64,000 nucleotides of DNA from Streptomyces sp. HUAS ZL42 (GCF_040782645.1 NZ_CP160403.1:124001-188000), one strand, 5' to 3'; shown: positions 53,535 to 63,109, counted from the stretch's first letter. Notes: generated by a model not told the origin, from the letters alone. A program made the numbers and translations.

Positions 53535-55637
53535 CTACTCCCTCTCGCCGGCCGAGCGGGCGCCGTGACGGCGTGGCCGGCGCGCACGTCTGGCCGGCAT
53601 GCTCCCATCGAGCTGCTCTGGCGTGTCGTAGTTGCGCCAGCCGGTGAGGCGTCCCTCCGCGTTGTACCTGGCCGACAGCCCGGGAGGGTCCATGTGATCT
53701 TCGTGTTCCCGGACCAGATTCTGGGGCAACATGACCATTGCCGTGACGCCGTGGGGAGATGACCCGCGCAGCTGGACGCGGATGCCGTGGCGGCCGGAGA
53801 GCCGTCCGATGACGAACATGCCCATACGTCGCGCCACCGCGACGTCGACGACTGGGGGGTTCAGGAGCTTCTCGTTGGCCTCCGAAAGGTCCTGCGTGGA
53901 CATGCCGACGCCGCTGTCCTGGATTTCGACCTTTGCGCCGCCGCCGGACACCAGCCGGCACGTGACGAGCACTTCGGTGTCCGGCGAGGAGTACGTGGTC
54001 GCGTTCTCCAGCAGCTCCGCGATGAGGTGGACGATGTCGTTCACCGCCCGGCCGTCGACGTCCGCGGTGACGAGTCCGCGAAGCTGCACCCGCTGGTACT
54101 GCTCGATCTCACTGATGGCGGCCCGCAGGACGTCCACGAGCCGGACCGGGACGCTCCAGCGGCGACCCGCTTTCCCGCCTGCGAGGACGAGGAGGTTCTC
54201 CCCGTTGCGGCGCATGCGGGTGGCCAGGTGGTCGACCTTGAAGAGGGTGGCGAGCAGGTCGGGGTCCTGCTCGCCGTTCTCCAGACGGTCGATCAGTTCC
54301 AGCTGCCGTTCCACGAGGCCCTGGCTGCGCTGCGAGAGATTGACGAACATCGCATTGATGCGTCCGCGCAGTTGCGCTTGCTCGAACGCCAGCCGCACGG
54401 AGCTGCGATGAACGTCGTCGAAGGCACGGGCGACACCGCCGATCTCGTCGCTCGAGCCGATGGCCGTGTGCTCGACTTCGATGGCCTCCAGTTGTGCGCC
54501 GCTGGAACCCCGCAGCAGCCGGACCACCTCGGGCAGGCGGCGTTCCGCGATGTCGAGAGCGGAAGCGTGCAGGGTGTGCAGCGGGCCGACTATGGACTGC
54601 ACGAGGAAGTACGTCACGCAGAAGGCCAGCAGGAGGATCAACAGCTCGATGAGGGAGGCGATGAACACTGAGCGCTCGGAATGGCGTTGCTCGCGCAGGC
54701 TCTCCTCTTCGAGGGATCCGACGAGCCGCTTCTCGACCACTCGCATCAGTTCGAGCTTGCTCGTCATGGTGTCGAACCATGTGTCGGCGTCGAGGCGGAG
54801 GCGGCCGGTGCCCTGCTGGGTGAGTGCCTGCTTCTGGAGCGTCTCCGCCTGGTGGATGTCCCTTCCGGTGACGGTGCGCTCATAGAACTGACGCAGGGCC
54901 GGCGGCGCAGTGGACCTGAACTGGACCATCAGCGCCTGTTGTTGCCGGCTGGCAAGAGCCAGGCTCTGGACCTCGTTCGCATCGAAGTGTCCCTGGGTCA
55001 GTGCCCCGCCGACCAGTGCGCGTTGCAGGGATGCCTTCTCCGTGGCCTTGGCGAAGGTCTCGAGTGCGTCGGCCCTCACGGCAAGGGCCTGGTGAACGGT
55101 GTCCGGCGTGAGCAGGTCAAGGGCGTCGGTCAGCCCGGCGATCAACGCGGTGTATGCGTTCACCACGGACGGCCAGCGCATCTTCGACTGGGTTACGGTG
55201 TGGCGCAGTGACGTCACCTTTCGGCCGAAGGCGTCGAGCGGCGCGAGCCGGGTGGCCAGGGCGGAGCTCGGCTTGCGGCGGACATGAGCGTCCTCGGCAC
55301 GAACCCGGGCCAGCGCCGCGTCCACCTTGGAGTGCTGCGCGCCGAGTCGGCCGGTGCCACCTGTACGCCCTGCGGCAACGTAGAGGGCCATGAGATCGCG
55401 TTCGTTCTCGATCTCCTGCAACAGTGTCGTGCGCTTGTCTACGACACGGACGAGCTGACTGGCGTTGTTGGCGTCCTGTGCGTTCTGGACGGCGGATCCA
55501 ACCCGCAGACCGCCCAGTACGAGCGCGGTGACGATCGGGACGATCACCACGGCCAGCAACTGGGTGCGCACGCTCCAGTTGGCAGGGGCGAACCGCCTCT
55601 GGTTGCTGCCCCGTTGTCTTTGCACTTGCCCTTCCAC
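53535..55637 (-). CDS. Nitrate/nitrite-sensor-domain histidine kinase-like protein
   Basis: 700 residues. TM1 (LAVVIVPIVTALVLGGLRVG), an extracytoplasmic helical NIT domain (~60-330) with ERDLMALYVAAGRTGG, TM2 (ASLIELLILLLAFCVTYFLV), HAMP-like helix (LHTLHASALDIAERRLPEVV), then VNLSQRSQGLVERQLELIDR containing the atypical phospho-acceptor region, and an HATPase: NDIVHLIAELLENATTYSSP (N-box), VEIQDSGVGMS (G1), GRLSGRHGIRVQLRGSS. These CvnA-like proteins head conservons with roadblock, DUF742 and Rab-like GTPase genes. Here none follow, and the usual long Pro-rich tail is short, so the operon seems cut after this gene. Confidence 0.82.
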   Translation of the reverse strand: MEGQVQRQRGSNQRRFAPANWSVRTQLLAVVIVPIVTALVLGGLRVGSAVQNAQDANNASQLVRVVDKRTTLLQEIENERDLMALYVAAGRTGGTGRLGAQHSKVDAALARVRAEDAHVRRKPSSALATRLAPLDAFGRKVTSLRHTVTQSKMRWPSVVNAYTALIAGLTDALDLLTPDTVHQALAVRADALETFAKATEKASLQRALVGGALTQGHFDANEVQSLALASRQQQALMVQFRSTAPPALRQFYERTVTGRDIHQAETLQKQALTQQGTGRLRLDADTWFDTMTSKLELMRVVEKRLVGSLEEESLREQRHSERSVFIASLIELLILLLAFCVTYFLVQSIVGPLHTLHASALDIAERRLPEVVRLLRGSSGAQLEAIEVEHTAIGSSDEIGGVARAFDDVHRSSVRLAFEQAQLRGRINAMFVNLSQRSQGLVERQLELIDRLENGEQDPDLLATLFKVDHLATRMRRNGENLLVLAGGKAGRRWSVPVRLVDVLRAAISEIEQYQRVQLRGLVTADVDGRAVNDIVHLIAELLENATTYSSPDTEVLVTCRLVSGGGAKVEIQDSGVGMSTQDLSEANEKLLNPPVVDVAVARRMGMFVIGRLSGRHGIRVQLRGSSPHGVTAMVMLPQNLVREHEDHMDPPGLSARYNAEGRLTGWRNYDTPEQLDGSMPARRARRPRRHGARSAGERE

Positions 55638-55922
55638 CTACTCCCCGCCTTTAACGTGCGCGATTCAGCGGAGCGTCCACATGTCGCGGACGCTTCGCTC
55701 ATCGCGCGAGTGCGCTTGTCGTGTCGTGATGAACGTGACGTCGACGAATGAGGCCATGGCCTCGTACGTCCACTGGAAGGTGCTGCGGACGCGAACTACG
55801 CGTCGGCCCCGGAGGTTGTTCGAGACGTCGACCACTTACTCGGCGGTGGTCGCTGTGGCGATCGGCTCGCTACCGGGACTCGGCCGTCCGTCGTCTGTAT
55901 CCGGCGGGGTGGGCCCGGCATC
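55638..55922. other. Non-coding upstream region of the sensor kinase
   Basis: About 285 bp without a gene on either strand. It should contain the kinase promoter (reading left) and meets the dha operon terminator at its right end. Confidence 0.4.
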
Positions 55923-55966
55923 GGCGGCAAGGTTGCCCGTGCCGGCGGCGAGGCCGCCTTGCCGCC
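55923..55966 (-). terminator. Hairpin ending the dha operon
   Basis: GGCGGCAAGG and CCTTGCCGCC pair perfectly, with a second GC-rich inner helix in the loop. It is 23 bp beyond the stop of the last dhaL gene, on the downstream side. Confidence 0.65.
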
Positions 55967-55988
55967 GGGGGTCAAACATGTGCAGGGT

Positions 55989-56642
55989 CTACTGATGATC
56001 CTCGGCACGCCGCTCGCCCGCCGAGCTGACGGTCGCGAGGGCGGCCAGAATGAGGACGGTCGACGCCGCGCCGGGGTCTTCGTGGCCGATGGTGCGGGCG
56101 CCAAGATAGCTTGCGCGGCCCTTGCGGGCCTGCATGCCGGCGGTCTGCTTCAGGCCCCACACGGCGGCGTCGGACGCCGCGCGGGTGGCTTTGGTCAGGT
56201 CGCCGCCGGTGTCGATGACGGCCTGGTAGGCGGTCACGGCCGGGCTGAGGGCATCGATCAATGTCTTGTCTCCTTCCAGCGCCGCGCCGATGCGCTGGAT
56301 GCCGGTGAGGGCAGCCGCCAACGCCGCCCCGAGTTGTGCCGCGGAGACGTCGTGGTCCTCGCCCAGGGTCCGCGCGGCCTGCCGGAACCCGGTGCCGTAC
56401 AGCGGTCCTGAGGCCCCGCCGGTCTTGCTGATCAGTGCCCGGCCGACGGTGGCGAGCACCGCGCCGGGGGTGGACGGGTCGGTTTCGTCCAGCATCGCCA
56501 CCGCCGCCTGCAGGCCACGGCGCATGTTGATGCCGTGGTCGGCGTCGCCGACGGCGGAGTCGAGGCGGGTCAGGTGATCGGCGTTCTCGGTCACCGATCG
56601 GGCGGCCTCATGGATCCAGGCCCGGAACATGCTTGCGTCCAT
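55989..56642 (-). CDS. dhaL: Dihydroxyacetone kinase subunit DhaL, copy 1
   Basis: 217 residues. The ADP/Mg-binding loop is TRLDSAVGDADHGINMRRGL with the three Asp that hold magnesium. SKTGGASGPLYGTGFRQAA covers the phosphate grip and GMQARKGRASYLGARTIGHE the conserved C-terminal loop. In PEP-dependent systems DhaL keeps its ADP permanently and is re-phosphorylated by DhaM. Last gene of the leftward operon, 57 bp after dhaK1. Confidence 0.92.
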   Translation of the reverse strand: MDASMFRAWIHEAARSVTENADHLTRLDSAVGDADHGINMRRGLQAAVAMLDETDPSTPGAVLATVGRALISKTGGASGPLYGTGFRQAARTLGEDHDVSAAQLGAALAAALTGIQRIGAALEGDKTLIDALSPAVTAYQAVIDTGGDLTKATRAASDAAVWGLKQTAGMQARKGRASYLGARTIGHEDPGAASTVLILAALATVSSAGERRAEDHQ

Positions 56643-56699
56643 CGTCGTCCCTCTCCCTCGTACGATCTCGTACGATCTGGCGTCGATGGCCTCGGCCGC

Positions 56700-57692
56700 T
56701 CAGCGTCCCCAGCGCAGCGCGGGGGTCACGACCGGGGCATCCCACAGATGGGTGAGCTGTGGCGTGAGCAGGCACACCGTGATCGTGCAGCCGGCCATCT
56801 CAAGGCTGGTGACGTAGTTGCCGACCAGGTTGCGGGTGATCCACACGCCGTGGCCGGCGAGCCACTCGGCAACGGCGGCGTACACCACGTACAGCTCGAT
56901 CAGCGGGGTGCCACCCAGGCCGTTGACCATCACGAGCACCCCACCCGAGAGCGGCATGTCGGTGTGAATGGCGTCCAGTGCGACACCGACGATCTCCCGG
57001 GCGGAGGCGAGCCTGGCGCGGGCGCGACCGGGCTCGCCGTGGATGCCGACGCCCAGCTCGACCTCGTCCTCGCCCAGCTCAAAGCCGGGTTTGCCCGACG
57101 CGGGCACCGTGCACGGCGTGAGCGCCACTCCGAAGGATCGGGACCGGTCGTTGACCTCCTGACCCAGGGCCGCGGCCGTGCCCAGGTCCGCGCCGAGTTC
57201 GGCGGCCGCACCGGCGATCTTCTCCACGAACACGGTCGCCCCGGTGCCGCGTCGGCCCGCGGTCCACGTGCTGTTCTCCACGGCGACGTCGTCATTGACC
57301 ACGACGCCCTCCACCCGCATGCCGTCGTCGGCGGCCAACTCGGCTGCCATCTGGAAGTTCAGTACGTCGCCGGTGTAGTTCTTCACGATGTGCAGCACCC
57401 CCGCCCCGCCGTCCACGGCCCGGGTGGCGGCGAGGATCTGGTCCGGCACGGGAGAGGTGAACACCTCACCAGGACAGGCCGCATCGAGCATCCCGTGCCC
57501 GACGAACCCGCCGTGCAGCGGTTCGTGCCCGGATCCGCCGCCTGAGACCAGGCCGACCTTCCCGGGGGTCGGCCCGCCCGCGCGGGCGATGTAGCGGTCG
57601 GACGTGTTGACCCTCAGCGAGGGGTGCGCGGCGGCCACACCGACGAGAGCATCGTCGAGCACGTGATCGGGCGAGTTGATGAGCTTCTTCAT
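56700..57692 (-). CDS. dhaK: Dihydroxyacetone kinase subunit DhaK, copy 1
   Basis: 330 residues. Substrate-binding loop [15 protein letters not shown] and catalytic His in [10 protein letters not shown], which binds dihydroxyacetone covalently as a hemiaminal; [16 protein letters not shown] and [13 protein letters not shown] complete the site. Start ATG 57692, 18 bp after the EI gene. Compared with copy 2 it is clearly divergent, with substitutions at the C-terminus ([13 protein letters not shown]), so it may serve another triose or a regulatory role. Confidence 0.92.
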   Translation of the reverse strand: MKKLINSPDHVLDDALVGVAAAHPSLRVNTSDRYIARAGGPTPGKVGLVSGGGSGHEPLHGGFVGHGMLDAACPGEVFTSPVPDQILAATRAVDGGAGVLHIVKNYTGDVLNFQMAAELAADDGMRVEGVVVNDDVAVENSTWTAGRRGTGATVFVEKIAGAAAELGADLGTAAALGQEVNDRSRSFGVALTPCTVPASGKPGFELGEDEVELGVGIHGEPGRARARLASAREIVGVALDAIHTDMPLSGGVLVMVNGLGGTPLIELYVVYAAVAEWLAGHGVWITRNLVGNYVTSLEMAGCTITVCLLTPQLTHLWDAPVVTPALRWGR

Positions 57693-57710
57693 GCTTACGG
57701 CCCCTTCTTC

Positions 57711-59399
57711 TCACGGCAGCGAAGGCTGGCCGCACTGCTCGACAAGTCGCCAGACCTCTTGGGGGGTTTCGCGGGTGAGGGCGACGGCGGCCAGGGAGGC
57801 GCAGGTGTCGTGGCGCAGCCGGCGGATGCGGGCGCGGACCTCGTCGAGGGCGGCGGGGCCGACCGAGAGGCTGTCGCAGCCGAGGCCGATGAGGAGGGGT
57901 GTCACGAGGGGGTGTGCGGCGGCGTCGCCGCACACGGAGACCTGACGATCGTGGCGGTGGGCCGCGGTGACGACACGCCCGATGGCGTCGAGTACCGCGG
58001 GGTGTGCCGCCATGGCCGGGGTGGCGGTGGGGTCGCGCCGGTCCAGGCCCAGGATCTGGCAGGTGAGGTCGTTGCTTCCGATGGAGAAGAAGGCGGCTTC
58101 GCGGGCGAGGTCGTCGGCCGCGGCGACGGCTTCGGGGAGTTCCACCATGATCCCCAGAGGTGGCACCGCGACGCCGGCCTCGGTTGCCGCGGCCTCGAGG
58201 AGGCGTCGGCAGGCGCGCAGTTCGTCGACGCTCGCGACCATGGGGATCATGATGCGCAGGTCGGTGTCGGCTCCGGTGCTGAGCAGGCTGCGGAACTGGT
58301 CGGCGAAGGCGTCCGGTTGGGCGAGCATGAGGGGCAGGCCGCGCCCGAGCCGCCCGCCCTCGCGGCCTTCGGCGAGGAACGGCGGCAGTTTGTCGTCGGC
58401 GAAGTCGAGCGTGCGAGCCGTAACGACCTGCCCGGCCAGAGCGCGCAGGACGGGGACGAGGGTGGCCGCGTGCTGCCCGCGGGTGGGCCAGGCGCGATGG
58501 TTGAGGAAGGGCAGCTCGGTGCGGAGCAGGCCGACCCCTTCGGCGCCCGTGGTCAGTGCCGCGCGGGCCTCGGCCGGGGTGGCCACGTTGGCCCGCAGCA
58601 CAATGCGGTGCCGGTCGAGCGTCTCGGCGGGCAGGTGACGCTCTTCGGCGAGGGCGAGCCTGCGCGTTCGTGCGGTCTCCATGGCTCGCAGGGCCCTGGT
58701 GCGTTCCTCGTCGTCGGGATGGGCGACCGCGCTGGCCTGGTCGGCGTCGAGCAGGATCTCCTGCCCGTCCGACAGTTCGAGCAGCTGGGGGTCGACGGCC
58801 AGGAGGAATGGGATGCCCAGCGAGCGGGCGACGATCGCGGCGTGGGAGTTCGGGCCGCCGGTCACGGAGATGGCGCCTGTCACCGTCAGGCCCGGTTCCA
58901 GCAGGTCGGCGGCGCCGATCTCGTGAGCGACCAGGACGAGCGGCTGGTCGGGGGCGGGGCCCGTCTCGCCGTGGAGGTGGGCCAGCACGCGGCGGCCGAC
59001 CTGCCGGACGTCCGCGGCGCGTTCGGCAAGGGTGGGATCGTCCAGGGCGGCGATGGTTGCGGCGTAGGTGTCGATGGCCTGGCGGACGGCGACGGATACC
59101 GGCTGGCCGTCGTGCGCCCTCTTGACGGCCTGGTCGCGCAGGTCCTGGTCTTGGGCGATGTAGCTGTTGACCTCCAGGATGTCGGCCTGTTCGTCCTTGC
59201 CCTGCTCGCGCAGCGAGGCGGACAGGTCGAGCAGGCGGGTGGCGACGGCGTCGAAGGCGTCGGTGATCTGCTGCGTGGGGTCGCCGCCGGCGCGGTGAGG
59301 CAGCGCGGTTCTGGTGGGTGGCCGGTCGGTGCAGTGGACGACGCCGAGGGCTGTGCCGGGTGCGGCGGCGTGTCCGGTGTAGGTGCGGCGGTCGGTCAT
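57711..59399 (-). CDS. ptsI: PTS enzyme I-like phosphoenolpyruvate-protein phosphotransferase
   Basis: 562 residues, full EI length. HPr-binding helical insert (~45-140), phospho-His186 in TGGPNSHAAIVARSLGIP, then the PEP-binding barrel: EGVGLLRTELPFLNH, RTLDFADDKLPPFL, IMIPMVASVDELRACRRLLE, FFSIGSNDLTCQILGLDR and catalytic Cys in VSVCGDAAAHP. ATG 59399 overlaps the dhaL2 stop as ATGA. Dedicated to the dihydroxyacetone kinase rather than to sugar PTS, judging by location. General sugar EI would be encoded elsewhere. Confidence 0.9.
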   Translation of the reverse strand: MTDRRTYTGHAAAPGTALGVVHCTDRPPTRTALPHRAGGDPTQQITDAFDAVATRLLDLSASLREQGKDEQADILEVNSYIAQDQDLRDQAVKRAHDGQPVSVAVRQAIDTYAATIAALDDPTLAERAADVRQVGRRVLAHLHGETGPAPDQPLVLVAHEIGAADLLEPGLTVTGAISVTGGPNSHAAIVARSLGIPFLLAVDPQLLELSDGQEILLDADQASAVAHPDDEERTRALRAMETARTRRLALAEERHLPAETLDRHRIVLRANVATPAEARAALTTGAEGVGLLRTELPFLNHRAWPTRGQHAATLVPVLRALAGQVVTARTLDFADDKLPPFLAEGREGGRLGRGLPLMLAQPDAFADQFRSLLSTGADTDLRIMIPMVASVDELRACRRLLEAAATEAGVAVPPLGIMVELPEAVAAADDLAREAAFFSIGSNDLTCQILGLDRRDPTATPAMAAHPAVLDAIGRVVTAAHRHDRQVSVCGDAAAHPLVTPLLIGLGCDSLSVGPAALDEVRARIRRLRHDTCASLAAVALTRETPQEVWRLVEQCGQPSLP

Positions 59400-60022
59400 C
59401 GGGCCCCCCGCGTCTCGGCGAGGGCCCGGAAGATGAGGGCGGTGGAGGTGGCGCCCGGGTCTTGATGGCCGATGCTGCGGGCGCCGAGGTAGGAGGCGCG
59501 GCCCTTGCGGGCCTGCATCGGAGTGGTGGCGCGCATGCCCTCTTCGGCGGCGTCAGCGGCGGCCTGCGCCGCGGCGCCCAGGTCGGCTCCGGCATCGGCC
59601 TGTTGCTGGAACGCAGCCAGTGCGGGGGCGTAGGCGTCGATCATGGTCTTGTCACCGGGTGCGGCCGCACCGAGCTTCTGGATGCTCGCCAGGCCCGCAG
59701 CAAGGGCGGCGGCGAACTGCTGTGTGTCGGCGGTGGGGGTGTCCAGAGCCTTGCCGATGGCGCGGAAGGCTCCGCCGTAGAGCGGTCCGGAGGCACCGCC
59801 GACGGTGGAGATGAGGGTGGTGCCGGCCTTGACCAGTACGGCCCCGACGGTGTCCGGCTCGTAGTCGGCCAAGGCCGTGATTGCGGCGGAGAAGCCGCGG
59901 TGCATGTTGAAGCCGTGGTCGGCGTCGCCGATGGCCGAGTCGAGCTGGGTGAGGTGGTCCTTGTGCTTGTCCACGGCGGCTGCGATGGCCTGCACCCACG
60001 TGCGGGCGAGGTCGGTGTCCAC
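59396..60022 (-). CDS. dhaL: Dihydroxyacetone kinase subunit DhaL, copy 2
   Basis: 208 residues from GTG 60022 (GGAG five bases upstream); the frame extends further 5' but without DhaL sequence. Mg-ADP loop TQLDSAIGDADHGFNMHRGF, phosphate loop STVGGASGPLYGGAFRAIG, C-terminal TTPMQARKGRASYLGARSIG. Pairs with dhaK2, 174 bp upstream, and is coupled to the EI gene. Confidence 0.92.
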   Translation of the reverse strand: MDTDLARTWVQAIAAAVDKHKDHLTQLDSAIGDADHGFNMHRGFSAAITALADYEPDTVGAVLVKAGTTLISTVGGASGPLYGGAFRAIGKALDTPTADTQQFAAALAAGLASIQKLGAAAPGDKTMIDAYAPALAAFQQQADAGADLGAAAQAAADAAEEGMRATTPMQARKGRASYLGARSIGHQDPGATSTALIFRALAETRGAR

Positions 60023-60196
60023 GGAGTCTCCGTTCAGGGTCGGTACGGGGCTGGTCGTCTGATCGGTACGGGGCTGGTCGGCGGTGGGTGAGCCGGGGGC
60101 GGGGGGAAGACGCGAGGGGTGCGGTCCGGTCGGGCGGACAGCGGGAAGACCCCGGCCCGGTCCTCGCGTCGCGCGTGGCCCCACCCCCGGCTCGGT

Positions 60197-61195
60197 TCAG
60201 ATGCCCCAGCGCAGGGCCGGGGTGTTCACGGGAGCGTCCCACAGGGACAGCATGTCGGCATCGGCCTTGCACACGGTGAGGGAAACACCCGCCATGTCGA
60301 GGCTGGTCACGTAGTTGCCGACGAGGCTGCGGGCGACGACCACGCCCTTGTTCGCGAGTGCGGCCGCTACCTCGTTGAAGACCACGTACAACTCGATGAG
60401 CGGGGTGCCGCCCAGGCCGTTGACCATGACGATGGTCTCGTCACCGGCGTCGAGCGGCTGGTCGGCCAGGATGGCGTCCATGGCGGTGGCCACGATTTCC
60501 TTGGCCGGGCGGAGCTTCTCGCGGCGCCGTCCGGGTTCACCGTGGATGCCGACGCCGACCTCCATCTCGTCCTCGGGCAGGTCGAAGCCGGGCTTGCCGG
60601 AGGCAGGGGTGGTGCAGGCGGTCAGCGCGACGGCGAAGGACCGGGAGGCGGCGTTGACCCGCTTGCCCATGTCGGCGACCTCGGTGAGGCTGGCGCCCTG
60701 CTCGGCGAGGGCTCCAGCGATCTTCTCGACGAAGACGGTGGCGCCGGTGCCGCGGCGCCCGGCGGTCCAGGTGGAGTCCTGGACGGCGACGTCGTCGTCG
60801 ACCAGGACGGTCTCCACCGTGATGCCCTCCTCGGCGGCCAGTTCGGCGGCCATCTGGAAGTTGAGGACGTCGCCGGTGTAGTTCTTCACGATGAACAGCA
60901 CGCCCGCCCCGCCGTCGACTGCCTGGGCCGCGGCCAGCATCTGACCGGGCACGGGAGAGGTGAAGACCTCGCCGGGGCAGGCCGCGTCGAGCATGCCGCG
61001 TCCCACGAAGCCGCCGTGCAGGGGTTCGTGCCCGGATCCGCCGCCGGAGACAAGGGCGACCTTGCCCGGCTTGGTACCCCCGGCGCGGGCGATCACCTTG
61101 TTCTGCGCGTCGATCTTCAGGCCGGGGTGGGCGGCGGCGATCCCGGCCAGCGCCTCGGCCAGCACCGCTTCAGGGTCGTTGATGAACTTCTTCAT
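60197..61195 (-). CDS. dhaK: Dihydroxyacetone kinase subunit DhaK, copy 2
   Basis: 332 residues. [17 protein letters not shown] loop, catalytic His in [33 protein letters not shown] and [16 protein letters not shown]. Follows the glycerol facilitator by 12 bp, so both are co-transcribed and co-regulated. Closest to canonical PEP-dependent DhaK. Confidence 0.92.
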   Translation of the reverse strand: MKKFINDPEAVLAEALAGIAAAHPGLKIDAQNKVIARAGGTKPGKVALVSGGGSGHEPLHGGFVGRGMLDAACPGEVFTSPVPGQMLAAAQAVDGGAGVLFIVKNYTGDVLNFQMAAELAAEEGITVETVLVDDDVAVQDSTWTAGRRGTGATVFVEKIAGALAEQGASLTEVADMGKRVNAASRSFAVALTACTTPASGKPGFDLPEDEMEVGVGIHGEPGRRREKLRPAKEIVATAMDAILADQPLDAGDETIVMVNGLGGTPLIELYVVFNEVAAALANKGVVVARSLVGNYVTSLDMAGVSLTVCKADADMLSLWDAPVNTPALRWGI

Positions 61196-61207
61196 GACAG
61201 GGCTCCC

Positions 61208-61969
61208 TCAGGCAGAGGCGGTTTCGGCCAGTTGGTTCTCGGCCGCACCTGCGGCGGCAGTCGAGCGGCGGGTGTTGAGGGCGGTGTAGAGGACGCCGGC
61301 GGCAACCGCGCCGAGCACTTCGGCCGCTATGTAGACCGGCATCTGATCCCAGTGGACGGTGCCGTCGAAGAGCTGGCCCGTGATCATCGGGCCCAGCGTC
61401 CTTGCCGGGTTGATCGAGGCCGCCGTGGCCGGCGCCACCGGAATGATGATCGCGAAGACGCCGAGCCCAATGGCCAGACCGGCGAAGCCGCCGGCCGCGC
61501 GGCGGTCGATCGCACCGAAGACGACGAAGGCGAGGATGAAAGTGCCCACGGCTTCGGCGAAGAACGCCTGGCCGGTGCCGACTCCCGTGCCGTAGGCGGC
61601 GATGCCGAGGCCGACGTCGACCGCCTTCTTCCCCAGCACCCCGACGATCGCAAGCGCTCCCAGCACCGCCCCGGCCACCTGGGCCGCGATGTAGCCGGGG
61701 ACGTCCCGCCAGGGCATCTTCTTCGTGACGGCCAACGCCAGGGTGATGGCCGGGTTGATCTGGCAGCCGGAGACATGCCCGATCGCGTAGACCATGGCGA
61801 TGACGGCGGTGGCGAAGGCCAGCGAGATCATTCCCAGCTGCGCCATGGTGAACGGGGCGTCGCCGCCCACGATGAGCGTCGCGGGGACCGAGCCGACGCC
61901 GATGAACACCAGCACTGCGGTGCCCAGCATCTCGGCCAGAAGCTTCTGTGAGTAAGTGTTTTCTTCCAT
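61208..61969 (-). CDS. glpF: MIP-family channel, glycerol facilitator/aquaporin
   Basis: 253 residues with six TM helices and two half-helices holding NPA boxes: SGCQINPAITLALAVTKKMP and ATAASINPARTLGPMITGQL. An Asp after the second NPA box is not obvious (NPARTLGP), so water versus glycerol selectivity is uncertain; genomic context with Dha kinases favours glycerol or dihydroxyacetone. First gene of the operon; a palindromic operator lies ~150 bp upstream. The ribosome site in front of ATG 61969 is weak, while a strong GGAGGAGG sits ~35 bp further up. Confidence 0.88.
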   Translation of the reverse strand: MEENTYSQKLLAEMLGTAVLVFIGVGSVPATLIVGGDAPFTMAQLGMISLAFATAVIAMVYAIGHVSGCQINPAITLALAVTKKMPWRDVPGYIAAQVAGAVLGALAIVGVLGKKAVDVGLGIAAYGTGVGTGQAFFAEAVGTFILAFVVFGAIDRRAAGGFAGLAIGLGVFAIIIPVAPATAASINPARTLGPMITGQLFDGTVHWDQMPVYIAAEVLGAVAAGVLYTALNTRRSTAAAGAAENQLAETASA

Positions 61970-62121
61970 GGAAGGCGCCCAGCGCCGAGAGGCGGCTCGG
62001 GCGTCTCACCTCCTCCGCGTGGAGCGGGCTGTGAAGGGAGGTGACCGCCAGGTGGTCAGGGTCGGGCAACCTGGCGGCCGCTCAGGGGAACCGGGAAGTT
62101 TTAAGCCTCCGGCTGCATGTC

Positions 62122-62138
62122 GTTCATCATGGATGAAC
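62122..62138 (-). promoter_or_regulatory. IclR operator upstream of glpF-dha operon
   Basis: GTTCATCATGGATGAAC is a 7-3-7 palindrome with perfect arms. Its twin is at 63093-63109, and both are followed four bases later by GTTCC. Confidence 0.75.
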
Positions 62139-62214
62139 GTTGTTCCGGAAATTAACGCCGCGTTTCCGGCCTGTCAAGAGGTTCGGCAGCCCTGGCGTTC
62201 CGTCGGGACGAAGA

Positions 62215-62242
62215 AGGCCCCTCGGCAGCTGCCGAGGGGCCT
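62215..62242 (-). terminator. Perfect 28-nt palindrome after the IclR gene
   Basis: AGGCCCCTCGGCAG followed directly by its reverse complement CTGCCGAGGGGCCT. It lies 55 nt beyond the IclR stop and upstream of the glpF promoter, so it insulates the two. Confidence 0.75.
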
Positions 62243-62296
62243 GGATCAGGGGGCGGGGCGGGGGTGCGGACAAGCGCCACCGGGTTGCGGGGGCAG

Positions 62297-63076
62297 TCAG
62301 GTCATCGCGCTGCGTGCGGACGCCCCGCGGGGGGCACCCAGGTCGCGGGAGAGGTTGCGGGCGGTCTCCCGGACGGCGACCGCAAGCTCCTGACGTGCCG
62401 ATTCGGCCAGCAGCCGTTCGACGGGGCCGACGATGCCGATGGCGCCGACCACCTCGCCGGAGCGGTCGAAGACGGGAGAGGCGATACCTGCGTCCCCGAT
62501 GGCGGACTCCTGGTCCTCGAACGCATAACCCGTCCTGAGGACCTCCTTCAACTGACCCGCCAGCTCCTCCGGGTCGGTGATGCTGGCGCCGGTGAGCACA
62601 GCCGGCTCACCCGCGAGCAGCCGCTCACGCTCGTCGGCCGCGACGAAGGCCACGATGGCCTTGCCCAGAGCACACGTGCTCCACGGGATGCTGGCGCCCA
62701 CCTCGAGGATCTGCACGGCACCCTCGGGCCGGAAGGCGTGGTGCACCACAAGGACGTGGTCACCGGTGAGCACGGCCACCCAGACCGCCTCGTTCGTCCG
62801 GTTCGCGAGCTGGTCCGCCCACGTCAGCGAGCGGGTCCGCAGCTCCTGGGTGTCCAGGTAGGCGTTGCCCAGCTGCACCAGGTCAGGTCCCAGCTGGTAC
62901 TTCGAACTGTCCCGGTCCTGCACCACCAGCCCCTCGGCCTCCAGCGTGCGCAGCAGCGCATGCACGGTCGGCTTGGCCACGCCCAGACGGTCGGCCAGCT
63001 CGGTCACTCCGAGCCGGGGCCCGGTGGACGCGAGCTCCCGCAGTATCTGCACCGCTCGCTGCACCGCCTGCACCAT
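62297..63076 (-). CDS. IclR-family regulator of glycerol/dihydroxyacetone genes (GylR-like)
   Basis: 259 residues. N-terminal winged helix: VQAVQRAVQILRELASTGPR, LGVTELADRLGVAKPTVHAL, LLRTLEAEGLVVQDRDSSKY. C-terminal effector domain: VHHAFRPEGAVQILEVGASI, STCALGKAIVAFVAADERER, SAIGDAGIASPVFDRSGEVV GAIGIVGP-type sequence. Start ATG 63076 with GGGAG nine bases upstream. Related streptomycete GylR represses glycerol operons; sites matching a palindromic operator flank this gene on both sides. Confidence 0.9.
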   Translation of the reverse strand: MVQAVQRAVQILRELASTGPRLGVTELADRLGVAKPTVHALLRTLEAEGLVVQDRDSSKYQLGPDLVQLGNAYLDTQELRTRSLTWADQLANRTNEAVWVAVLTGDHVLVVHHAFRPEGAVQILEVGASIPWSTCALGKAIVAFVAADERERLLAGEPAVLTGASITDPEELAGQLKEVLRTGYAFEDQESAIGDAGIASPVFDRSGEVVGAIGIVGPVERLLAESARQELAVAVRETARNLSRDLGAPRGASARSAMT

Positions 63077-63092
63077 CGAAAATTTCTCCCTC

Positions 63093-63109
63093 GTTCACTA
63101 TTGATGAAC
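63093..63109 (+). promoter_or_regulatory. IclR operator between the regulator and dhaM
   Basis: GTTCACTATTGATGAAC shares arms GTTCA/TGAAC and the centre AT with the site at 62122-62138, and is also followed by GTTCC after a short gap. It covers both divergent promoters, so autoregulation and control of dhaM-HPr are expected. Confidence 0.75.
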
